Positions 54,762 to 64,000 of a DNA stretch of 64,000 bases are shown in pieces. The position numbers were made by a program, and so were the translations under genes. Source of the DNA: Limnomonas spitsbergensis (Eukaryota; Chlorophyta; Chlorophyceae; Chlamydomonadales); the NCBI GenBank assembly GCA_037349105.1, contig JAYJMM010000103.1, positions 2,852,001-2,916,000 on the forward strand, in the 5' to 3' direction. How positions within the stretch are numbered: position 1 is the stretch's first letter; each line of letters starts with the position of its first letter. Below the pieces are notes generated by a model. The model had not been told where the DNA came from, did no database searches, and saw nothing but the letters and a program-made list of their open reading frames with translations.

Positions 54762-56429
54762 TTAAGGAGGATCGTCAAGGGGTACCGGACAATAATGGGC
54801 AGGGGAGTTTTCCAGATGGCGACGCTGACGAAGGATGTTTATATGGCAGCGTATGGTATGCTTCGTGAGACGGCTGAGGACGGAGGAGATGTCGTGTTTG
54901 GAGATACCGAGCATGCTGAGGATTTTATCGGCAGGACGAAAGAGGAAGCCTGCGGTTCCCAGAAGGATGATATGTGTATGAGAAGAAGGCGGGGAAGGAT
55001 GAGGGGGGGGGATGGGCACGGTCGGCGAAGGATCAGGTGGAAGGGCAGGATGGAGAACGGGTGCCAAGGAAACTGTCCAACCATTATGTTTGAGGAGAAG
55101 GATAAGTTGTAAATGTTGTTCTGATTTACGGGCATGACACTGTTCGAAAGAAAATTCGGAGGTGTAACCGACTTCAACAACGTGTACAGTGCAAGTCCTC
55201 TGGAGCCGAGACATAGTTTGTGAGCTAGAGAGTTGACCAGCGCGGGAAAGACGAAGGAATTCGGAATGTGGGAGACCTTGGACAATAAGCAAATCCGGTC
55301 GCAGTTTGTCACAGTAATCAAAGGTGTCTGGGAAAGTGGGGGGTCGTCGGGGTACTAGCCAGCGTGGAAGACGGGTGTCATAGACCCCGAAGGGGAGGTT
55401 AGCACGGGAAGTGGCATCCATGATAGTAAAAGAGGAGCCTAGGGAGCCATTAGCAAGAGCAGTTTGGATGATGCATACAGCTCGGTTGTGTCGAGCAATG
55501 TACGAGGCGGACATGGAGGAATGAGCACAACCGCCTAAAAGATGGCCAGGGGTATCATTGGGATGGGAGCATATGGGACAGTGGGGGGTGGTGCGAGTGC
55601 CTACAGCTGTTTTGTAAGGGCGGTTCATATGCATGGCTGTAGATGCAGTCCACAGGGTATTGGTGCGCGATTTGAGGATGTTGCGAATACCACTAAAGGG
55701 CAGACCCATGTGCCATAAGATGGGGAGGTAGGAGGCAAGGGCAGAGGCAACGAGGACTTGCATGCGGACGTAGCGCAAGGGCAGAGGGGGAGAAGTAGGA
55801 CCATCTGTGAGAAGGGGGCAGGTGCGGTACATGTGTTCCTTCAAAGAATGGGTAAGGTCTGATGCAAACCACGGTTCGTCCGTGTCATGGGGGGGAGGGA
55901 GGCATGGCCATGCAGGTAGGTGTGCGAAGTGTTGGACATCTGAGGTGCATGTGTAGTCGCAATGTTCGGGGGATTGGAGGGCGAGTGCAGCACCCTTATC
56001 TGCGAGTTCATTGCCAATGATGCCGATGTGAGATTTGACCTTGTACAGGTGAAAATGGTGGCGGAGGCGTAGCCTGGTAAGGATGAGAGCACGAATGTCG
56101 AGGAGAAGGGGGGCGTGCTTACATTCAAGCAGAGTGTGTGGGTAGCGAAGGGCCTTCTGCGTATCATAGAGAGAAACCAAGGAGTCGGAGAAAATGGTAA
56201 GATCACCGGTGTGGTGTATGGCTGCATGAGTGAGGGCAGCATGGATGCCAGCAAGCTCAGCCCGTGTAATAGTGTTGGTTTCAGCCCGGCCATCGGGGTG
56301 GACTGTGTAGGTAGTGGTGTCTTGAGTACAATAGAAGGCTGCACCCGTGGCTGTGCCTTTGCCAGGTGTAGATAGGGCCGAGCCAATCTCTGCGAACGAG
56401 GGTCGAGTACGTGACGCTGTCTCGTCCAT
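54762..56429 (-). mobile_element. Non-LTR retrotransposon (LINE) 3' part: RNase H domain plus C-terminal zinc motif
   Basis: One 555-codon ORF. Residues about 1-140 form an RNase H domain: TRAELAGIHAAL (Glu), IFSDSLVSLYDT (Asp) and KSHIGIIGNELADKGA (His, Asp). The first catalytic Asp may be the one in the opening MDE. At about residues 290-310 a Cys/His motif, CPICSHPNDTPGHLLGGC, matches the zinc motif seen after RT or RNase H in algal LINEs. The frame upstream is closed by a TAG and no reverse transcriptase core is in the window, so the copy is 5'-truncated or decayed. It lies tail-to-left, directly upstream of the glycosyltransferase start. Confidence 0.8.
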
Positions 56430-56839
56430 CCGAAACCAGGGCCGTTGCTAGTTGCTACACGACAGGTGGACAGGTGGACGCATCCCAGAAAGTAACCAAC
56501 ACCCTTCACCCTCTGGAAGCGGTCCAAGGCACGCAATCAATCTACAGTATTGCGAAGGCAAGACCGGCATTCCTCTTTCACAGACAACAGACCTGGGCGA
56601 GCCTGGAGTAGTTGGCTTCAAAATCGAAGCTCGGATCGCTAGCGGAGAAGCCAGAGAGGCGCCCTTTTTATCAGTGACACCCAGACCTTACCTTGCAGCA
56701 ACAGTAGAGGCAGCTGATAAAACAGGAGGAACCGCAACAACAGGATCCACCCGGAGTGTGCTCCTACAATTTCGGACCCCGCCACATCAACGCATCTGCC
56801 TCATCGATCCCTCCAGGCCCTGCGTACTTGCTGGACGCT

Positions 56840-59800
56840 ATGCATGCACTTAATATGCCGTCTGCCGTGAGTACTATCGATAGCAACTTGTCGATCCCCT
56901 CCCTTCTCTTCCCTTCCCTCCCTCCCCCCCCTTACTATCTCCCCCGCTACCCTCTCCGTACAAAATCAGCTGGGCATGGACCCATGCAGACAATTTCCCA
57001 GCCCTCGACCAGCATGCTATCCGCCCATGCAGCCATGATTCCAGTCCTCAGACCAGAATGGCTTCATCCCATGCAGTAATGTTCCTGGCCCGCAGACCAG
57101 CATGGCACCGACCCATGCTCATGCCATAAAGTCGCAGACTGCCTCCATCGTATCCTCGCAATCACCCAATGCAAGCACTGAAGTCAAATCCGAAGCCTTG
57201 TCCTATGCATCTTGCGCGAAACTTGGCACACAGCCATACATGGGGCAAGGGCTCGCGGCCAGGATGTGAATTAATCTGAGCATGTTGAGGAAGACGCAGC
57301 TGGGCGGCAATGGCATGCTCTCCTGAAGCAGTTTGCCTCCTCATACCCTGAGCTGATATACTAGAATCCTGGCCCTGCCGCGCCCTAAACCCTGACCCCC
57401 CAAAGAGCTATCGGCCCCTCTCCTCCTGCTCTTTAACCTCCCGTTCGCATCTCCCATGCAGGTCCCTCGGGCCTCCGGGCGCGGCCAACAGTTTGGGGGC
57501 AGGTGCATGCCCCTCATGGTCATCACCATGGTCCTGCAGGTACGAAGGGCTGTGTCAGGGTTTAATAGATCTGATGTTAGGACTTGGGCTTGATCCAGGG
57601 TCTGATCCAGTAATAATACATGGGCTGGATCCAGCTGTGACTTGCACTCTGATCCCATGGAGTGCATTGTGCGCTACCTTGCAGTGAAGTGGCGGATTGT
57701 TTGCCCATTGGGGATCCGCTTTGTCGCCTAGGGAGCAGTGGCCCTTCGATGCCCGTCCATCAACCACATGAAATGGCCCGCCTGGCCCTTGCGAGCTCAG
57801 CAGGCCATTTCAGCTGCTGGCTGCCCAACGCAGAAAGCATAGATGGTGCCCAGCCGACTTTCAGAATGCTGTTTTTGTCTGGCGAACCCAGAGGTGTTTG
57901 CGCGGCCCTGCGCAATCGGCTGCACCCTGAACCAGTTTACCCTAGTATCAGGATTTCAACCTGTCCAGATCCAGATCCTAAGCATCAGCTCTTGGCTGAT
58001 GATCATCTCAATTTGAATTTGAAACGCTGTGCCTCATTTGATCATCAACTCAGGCCTCTTCCCGATGCTGAATCTAACATTTAAAATTTATATTTTTGCT
58101 GCTCATAACCTTGAGCCCTACAATCTGGATCTGGATCCGAACCATGGTCTCAACGCCCGACCTAATGATCTACAGTCTTCTTAGGCCAGATCCTGATGCT
58201 GAATCTGATGTTTGTACAGATGCGGATGCTGATCTTGACCTCACACCCTGATCTGGTGTATAATCTGGATCCGGATCGAAACCCTGGTCTCTACTCCTGA
58301 CCTCTGATCTACACAGGCCAGATCCTGAAGCTTAATCTGATTAAGATTATGAATCAGATTGATATGCTGAATCTAACAGTGATCTTGAATCTGATCCCTG
58401 TCGCCGATCCTGGATATGGTCCCTGTCTTCCAGATCTTGTTGCTGGCGGGTGTGTTGGCGGTGGTGGTGTTGCGTATGGAGCACGTGGGATCCGCACGCA
58501 ATGACAAGGAGGCGAGGATGGCTGAATATCAGGTGGGAGGGGGGATATGCTGGGGCTGGGAGCTGGGGCTGGTGTTGTGGGCTGGGAGCTGGGGCTGGGG
58601 TTGTGGGCTGGGGCTGGGGGTTGGGGCTGGGGCTGGGGCTGGGGTTGTGGGCTGGGGTTGGGGCTGGGAGCTGGGGCTGGGGTTGTGGGCTGGGGTTGGG
58701 GCTGGGAGCTGGGGCTGGGGTTGTGGGCTGGGGGTTGGGGCCGGGGCTGGGGCTGGGGCTGGGGGCTGGGGGTTGGGGCTGGGAGCTGGGGCTGGGGGTT
58801 GGGGCTGGGAGCTGGGGCTGGGGTTGTGGGCTGGGGGTTGGGGCTGGGAGCTGGGGTTGGGGCCTGGTGGCTGGGGCTGGGGCCGGGGCTGGGGCTGGGG
58901 GCTGGGGCTGGGGTTGGGGCTGGGAGCTGGGGCTGGGGTTGTGGGCTGGGGTTGGGGCTGGGAGCTGGGGCTGGGGTTGTGGGCTGGGGGTTGGGGCCGG
59001 GGCTGGGGCTGGGGCTGGGGGCTGGGGGTTGGGGCTGGGAGCTGGGGCTGGGGGTTGGGGCTGGGAGCTGGGGCTGGGGTTGTGGGCTGGGGGTTGGGGC
59101 TGGGAGCTGGGGTTGGGGCCTGGTGGCTGGGGCTGGGGCCGGGGCTGGGGCTGGGGGCTGGGGCTGGGGCTGGGGGCTGGGGGCTGGGGCTGGGGCTGGG
59201 GCTGGGGGCTGGGGCTGGGGCAGGGGCTGGGGGCTGGGGGCTGGGGCTGGGGGCTGGGGCTGGGGGCCGGGGCTGGAGCTGGGGCTGGGGCTGGGGGCTG
59301 GGGCTGGGGCTGGGGCTGGGGCTGGGGTTGGGGCTGGGGCCGGGGCTGGGGCTGGGGCTGGGGCTGGGGCTGGGGCTGGGGTTGGATCTGGGGGTTGGAT
59401 CTGGGGGTTGGGGCTGGGAGCTGGGAGCTGGGGCCGGGGGCTGGGGGCTGGGGGCTGGGGCTGGGGCTGGGGCTGGGGCTGGGGTTGGATCTGGGGGTTG
59501 GGGCTGGGAGCTGGGAGCTGGGAGCTGGGGCTGGGGGCTGGGGGCTGGGGGCTGGGGCTGGGGCTGGGGCTGGGGCTGGGGCTGGGGGCTGGGGCTGGGG
59601 GCTGGGGCTGGGGCTGGGGCTGGGAGCTGGGGCTGAGGACTTTCGCTGTTGACGTTTGCTCTAAAACGCGAAGCCTAGGGCAGATCCCAATAAAATACGG
59701 AACGGGATTAAGAGGTCGTTTATACTGAAGCAAGCGCACATGTGGCCTCTTTCTGCTGCACCCATGCAAACGCAAGTGTTACCATTTACTGCTGCCCCCC

Positions 59801-60373
59801 CTCGCTTATGCACACACAAACACAAACACTCACACACACAACACATCCACTGCTGTTCCCCACTGCCACCCACACACCCACCTTCACTTCTGCGGTTCCC
59901 CACTGCCACCCTCACACCTACATTCACTTCTGCGGTTCCGCCCTCCCCACGCAATTGCGCACGCACGCGTAGCTTATTCCCGCGCCCGCCTTTTCCGCAC
60001 ACCAGGGACCGACCGCAACAAGTCAGCTGCTGCACCGCTTCTTGGGGGACCGACGGGCCACAGCAGCAGAACAGGACAGATCAATGCAGGTCGCGGGCGC
60101 AGGTCAGGGCGAGGCTTCCTCCTCCTCTTCCGGCTCTGTGGCGGCGGGGGCAGCAAGGAGCAGCGTGGTCATGGATGAGCGTGTTTTCAAGGAGCAGGTC
60201 TCGACTTGGCCCTACACATGCTGGACCCCAAAGTGAGCGGGGAGAGGGGAGAGGGGGGAATGGGACCGGAAAGGGGAGAGGGAGAAGGGGGGCCTTGTTC
60301 ACCTCTCACCTTTTCAGATGAGTTCCTGTACTCTCCGGGGGGGTGTTTGTGCATGTTCTGTTTCAAATTACGT

Positions 60374-60431
<58 letters not shown>

Positions 60432-63400
60432 TGTGTGTTCGTTTTCAAGAGCGGATGGACCTCCACCTGCCGCTTGTCTCTCGCCTACTCAGCTTGGATC
60501 TCGCTGAAGTGGCCACGCATCAATCCGTTGTACAGCTGTACTGCATGTCACGATGCACTGCTTGTCTCACTGTACAGCTTTTCACGCAGCACTGCCCCTG
60601 ACTATGCACTGCCCATCGTACCGCAATACCCTGCCACTGTTCTGCCCCTACAACGTACCGCCTTGCATTGTACTGCCCTCCTCAGGACTGGCATGTCCAG
60701 CCCCAAGCTCACCATGTTGACGGTGATCGATGGCCTGCCCATTCAGTACCGGAAGTCCGTTTGGAAGAACCGCATGCACTACGCTGCCCGGCACGGGTAC
60801 AGGTACGGATTGCAGTACGGATTGCAGTACGGATTGCAGTACAATCTTTGGCACCTGTCAGCAACATGAGTCAATCGTTAAAAAGCAAATGGTCCTGGTA
60901 GTCTTTGGAATGTCTCATTTGGAATGTCTCATTTGGAATCATTCTCGTGATAATGTTCACGCTCGTCTTCATGATTTTGTCCTGTTCGAATCTAGCTTTC
61001 AATGCAAAGTCGTTTTACACTCGTACCGGTTGGAGGTGCTGACTATCTTGGCGGCTTCATAAGAAGATCCGCACAGGCAGTTATCGCTCACTGGGCATCG
61101 CTTTGTAGAGCACAATATAAACCACACCACAGTTCGCTGTGCCATTGAGGAGAAGAAAACAAACGTATCTGATCCGCATGCTCCCCGTTACGTAAGCTTC
61201 CTGGCAGGGCGCATGCTCCTTTAATGAGATAGGGGCCAACTCCTGCATTCTTTGCTGCTGCTGCTGCTGCTGCTACTAACGCCCATGCCGCTGCTTCTGC
61301 TCCTGCTTCTGAATTATAAGGTGTTGCTGTTGTTGCAGGTACTGTGAGCTGCAGGTGACAGATCGCAACAAGATTGCAGCATTCAGCAAGCTGCCTTGGA
61401 TGCTGGTGAGTAAAACGCATGCACCTCAGTCGTAGACACAAGCATCTTGCTCCCCCTCCACTCTGTTGCTCTACCCCTTCACCCCCCATCGTGTTGCCCA
61501 TCTGCCCTCCGTACATGCCCCTCCTCCCTTTTCTAATATCCCCCCTCTCCTACCATTAGAGGCAGAAGAGGTGCCTGTCTGGTGGAGGGAGGGGCATCAG
61601 AGAAGGGGCATCAGAGCCCCCCCCTCCCCGTTTCAGGCGCTGCCCCCCCCCCCTGAGGTCCCCCTCCCCCTGACATGCCGCTCCCTCCTCCCGGACCTAT
61701 GCTTGTCCCCCCTCTGATGCACCTGTCCCCCTGAAATGCTGCCCCCCTCTCTGATGCCCCCCACCCTCCCCCCTCCCTTTTCTCAGGCATTGGCCCCCTG
61801 CTCCGACTTCCTGATCCACTTGGACGCGGACGCTATGTTCGCCAATCTAGATCTGTCCCTGGATCCATGGATCCAGTTTATGCAGACCAAGGGGATCGAC
61901 CAGCTGTTCTCTAAGGACTGCGTCACGGAGTCACCCATCAACTTTGGGGTTTTCATGGTGATTACCTAGGAGGCTTCAATTATGTTCAAGGGCCTGAGTT
62001 TTCAAGCGCTTCAACAATTGTTTCAAGTTCAAGGAATTAGGGATGTGAGGGAGGGGGGGGATTCATGAGTCACAAATCAACTATGGGATGCTCATAGTGA
62101 GAAACTGATAACCTAGGGTTTGGGGATTAGATTTTAGTCAGGGTTTTATCTTAATGTGTCACCCATCATCTGGAGAGTGTGGACTGTGGAGGGTGAGCCA
62201 CCCTGCAGCCCAGGGTTTGGAAAATAAGGTTTCGTAATTTGGGATTTACTCAGCAACCTCGGGGTCTTCATGATGAGGAGCGCCAAGGCCCTGGATTTGC
62301 AACTTTAGTACCGCCAGACGTACATCATGTACTGTCCATACTTCTGGATGTAGCCTTGCTGCTTACACACACTTGTGTGTTACCCCTACCTCATACCTAC
62401 TAATAACCCTTCCTTCCTGTAGATCCGTACATCGCCATGGATCTGGAACTTCTACCGAAAAGTGTACAACCTTTGTGTGTGTGACTGGAGCCGCATGAAT
62501 GACTGGCCTGCGGAGCAGGTAGGGTGCAGTTCACTTTTTTCTTTATTTTAGCATCCTTCAGCTACACTTCAGCTACATCACGGCCTACGGCCAAGGGGCA
62601 TAGGGGAGCTTGCCCTGCTTATTGGGCTGCCGGCCGTACGCCAGCCCAGTTTAGGTCCCCATGGGTCCAGTGGTGGCCGTCCATCAGCATAAGGTACCGT
62701 AATCAAGTTGACCTTATGCATACATCAAACAATATTGGTGCAATCAGGGTTTGGTGACTGGCTGGCAGATCTAGTTGGGTGCATTCAGGGTTTAATGACT
62801 GGCCGGCAGATCTAGTTGGGTGCATTCAGGGTTTAATGACTGGCCGGCAGATCTAGTTGGGTGCATTCAGGGTTAAATGACTGGCGGGCAGATCTAGTTG
62901 GGTGCATTCAGGGTTTAATGACTGACCGGCAGATCTAGTTGGGTGCATTCAGGGTTTAATGACTGGCCGGCAGATCTAGTTGGGTGCATTCAGGGCTTAA
63001 TGACTGGCCGGCAGATCTGGTAGGGTGCATTCAGGGTTTAATGACTGGCCGGCAGATCTGGTAGGGTGCATTCAGGGTTTAATGACTGACTGGCAGATCT
63101 GGTAGGGTGCATTCAGGGTTTAATGACTGGCCGGCAGATCTAGTTGGGAGCATTCAGGGTTTAATGACTGGCCGGCAGATCTGGTAGGGTGCAGTCAGGG
63201 TTTAATGACTGGCTGGCAGATCTGGTAGGGTGCAGTCAGGGTTAACCTAGTTGCGATCGTAGGCTGGACCCTGTTGTTACAAGAACCTCTGCAGGCAGGG
63301 CACCATGCTTGATGGACAGGCCAGCAGCACACGGCCGGCTTGCCTTTCAAGCAGAGCAGTCGACCCTGCTTTTGCTAAAACCTCTTCTCCCAGACCTTGG

Positions 63401-64000
63401 AAATCTCTTTGTGCGGCAAGGCAAAAGCCTTACTGTCGATGTTCCTATTGACTGGCTGGCAGAGCAGGTAGGGCGCAGTTGGGGTTCTACAACTGCCCTG
63501 TTAGGGTATGACCCCTGTCATGTTAGGGTATGAGCCCTGTCCTGTTAGGGTATGAGCCCTCTTATTTTAGGGTATGACCCCTGTCCTGTTAGGGTATGAC
63601 CCCTGTCCTGTTAGGGTATGACCCCTGTCCTGCATTCCCTCCTCAGCCCTCACCCTCCACTTGTATCATGTGATAGTATGACCCACCCCCTCCTCCCCAC
63701 TTCACCACTCCACGTGCACCCCCCCACCCACCCCGCCACACCCCTGTTAGGGTATCATCCCCTCCCCCCACACACCTCAGCCCCTTATAACCCTCCTTGT
63801 TAGGGTATCATAACCTTCCCTCTCCCTTCACCCCCCTCTCCCTCTCCCTCCGTCCTCCCCCTGTTAGAGAGTATCATCCCCTTCTCTCTCCTTTGACCCA
63901 CCTCCTCCCTGTTAGGGCATAATCTACGACCTGATGGCGGAGCAGCAGGACAGCTATGAGACCGGCCGCTCCCTCATCGTCAGCGGGAAGGTGTGGGTCA
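56840..64000 (+). CDS. Type II membrane glycosyltransferase, GT34-like (GMA12/MNN10 type), 3' end off window
   Basis: Predicted Golgi enzyme moving a sugar from a nucleotide sugar. Exons 56840-56866, 57462-57539, 58434-58532, 60006-60232, 60686-60802, 61339-61405, 61787-61957, 62423-62518 and 63916 to edge are all phase-compatible. A short cytosolic tail leads into a membrane anchor split by an intron ([10 protein letters not shown] / [13 protein letters not shown]). A Ser/Ala-rich stem follows. The catalytic start is [10 protein letters not shown], then [22 protein letters not shown], and DXD motif [20 protein letters not shown], then SPINFGVFM and [11 protein letters not shown]. The start is the first ATG after an in-frame TAG. 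GT34 is my best match; another GT-A family is possible. Introns are rich in repeats derived from splice junctions. Confidence 0.75.
56975..57115 (+). repeat. Acceptor-derived 43-44 bp repeat before glycosyltransferase exon 2
   Basis: True acceptor: TCCCATGCAG^GTCCCTCGGG at 57,461. Three units carry CCCATGCAG (for example TCCCATGCAGTAATGTTCCT) followed by CAGACCAGCATGG-like sequence. Confidence 0.65.
58550..59640 (+). repeat. (GGGGCT)n-type G-rich minisatellite in a glycosyltransferase intron
   Basis: About 1.1 kb of GGGGCT, GGGAGCT and GGGGTTGTGGGCT units, starting about 20 bp after the donor at 58,532. Sense RNA would be extremely G-rich. Three overlapping ORFs of about 400-470 codons exist only because the unit is a multiple of three. 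Confidence 0.9.
60373..60438 (+). repeat. (GT)n(GA)n compound microsatellite
   Basis: About 10 GT, then about 17 GA, then 4 GT dinucleotides in the intron after glycosyltransferase exon 4. Confidence 0.9.
60797..60842 (+). repeat. 12-bp donor-derived repeat at glycosyltransferase exon 5
   Basis: GGGTACAG^GTACGGATTGCA is followed by two more GTACGGATTGCA units, each with a CAG^GTACGG-like or CAGTACGG edge. Confidence 0.75.
62563..62683 (-). mobile_element. SINE-like repeat copy (reference copy)
   Basis: In reverse complement: GACGGCCACCACTGGACCCA, GGGGACCTAAACTGGGCTGG, ..., GGCCGTAGGCCGTGATGTAG, CTGAAGTGTAGCTGAAG. The 3' end is a short tandem of about 10-bp TGTAGCTGAA units. It lies in a glycosyltransferase intron. 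Confidence 0.6.
62740..63250 (+). repeat. 41-bp minisatellite grown from the glycosyltransferase exon 8 donor, about 12 copies
   Basis: True junction: GACTGGCCTGCGGAGCAG^GT then AGGGTGCAGTTCA at 62,501-62,530. Units: GACTGGCCGGCAGATCTGGT then AGGGTGCATTCAGGGTTTAA. A fuller copy at 63,450-63,480 reads GACTGGCTGGCAGAGCAGGT then AGGGCGCAGT. Confidence 0.9.
63490..63915 (+). repeat. Acceptor-derived repeats before glycosyltransferase exon 9
   Basis: True acceptor: CCCTGTTAG^GGCATAATCT at 63,915. About 10 copies of CCTGTTAGGGTATGACCCC or CTGTTAGGGTATCATCCC are spread through the same intron, each keeping TTAG^GG. Confidence 0.85.

Noticed and set aside
58354..59775. ORFs of about 390-470 codons on both strands (PAPAPS- or GAGAGW-rich)
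   Set aside because: Generated by the (GGGGCT)n-type array; the region is an intron bounded by phase-matched exons.
1..64000. tRNA or rRNA genes
   Set aside because: None recognised by eye; the B-box-like GGTTCAAACC in the SINE-like copies lacks a cloverleaf context.

Overview
The window looks like nuclear DNA of a green alga (chlorophyte). The genes are intron-rich with GT-AG introns, mostly with GTGAG-type donors. TGTAA, the chlorophyte poly(A) signal, sits just past three stop codons. Degenerate TTTAGGG/CCCTAAA tracts, polyglutamine runs and very large amounts of tandem repeat fit the same source. There is no bacterial-style gene packing. I built exon models by hand from splice sites, reading-frame phase and remembered protein families, so exon ends are proposals.

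Layout. (1) About 1-26,113, minus strand: one 26 kb gene of at least 21 exons encoding a CMTR2-like cap 2'-O-methyltransferase. It has an N-terminal catalytic RrmJ-type domain, a G-patch, a low-complexity exon rich in SUMO-type motifs, and a second degenerate methyltransferase domain. It runs off the left edge. (2) 26,489-29,103, plus: two-exon CMC1-like twin CX9C mitochondrial protein, divergent from CMTR2. (3) 29,104-32,718: retroelement debris, including the 3' part of a LINE with a second LINE 3' end nested in it. (4) 32,719 to about 39,699, minus: protein kinase with degenerate catalytic motifs and a possible in-frame stop. (5) 40,084-43,953 minus and 44,197-50,328 plus: head-to-head pair of CCCH zinc-finger paralogues, both starting with MFP and glutamine-rich. 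(6) 50,329-56,800: poorly coding DNA, an unidentified exon at 53.5-53.9 kb and a LINE with an RNase H domain. (7) 56,840 to right edge, plus: Golgi-type (type II membrane) glycosyltransferase resembling GT34.

The most striking signal is in the introns. In at least a dozen introns of CMTR2 and the glycosyltransferase, the tandem repeats are recognisable copies of the neighbouring exon-intron junction. Donor copies lie downstream of the donor and acceptor copies lie upstream of the acceptor. They range from one extra copy to arrays of about 38 (61 bp) or about 57 (15 bp) units. I read this as a local process that duplicates splice junctions into introns and then expands them. Other accessory features are a SINE-like family with a short TGTAGCTGAA-type tandem tail, LINE 3'-end fragments with a clear target-site duplication, and an intronic (GGGGCT)n tract of about 1.1 kb.
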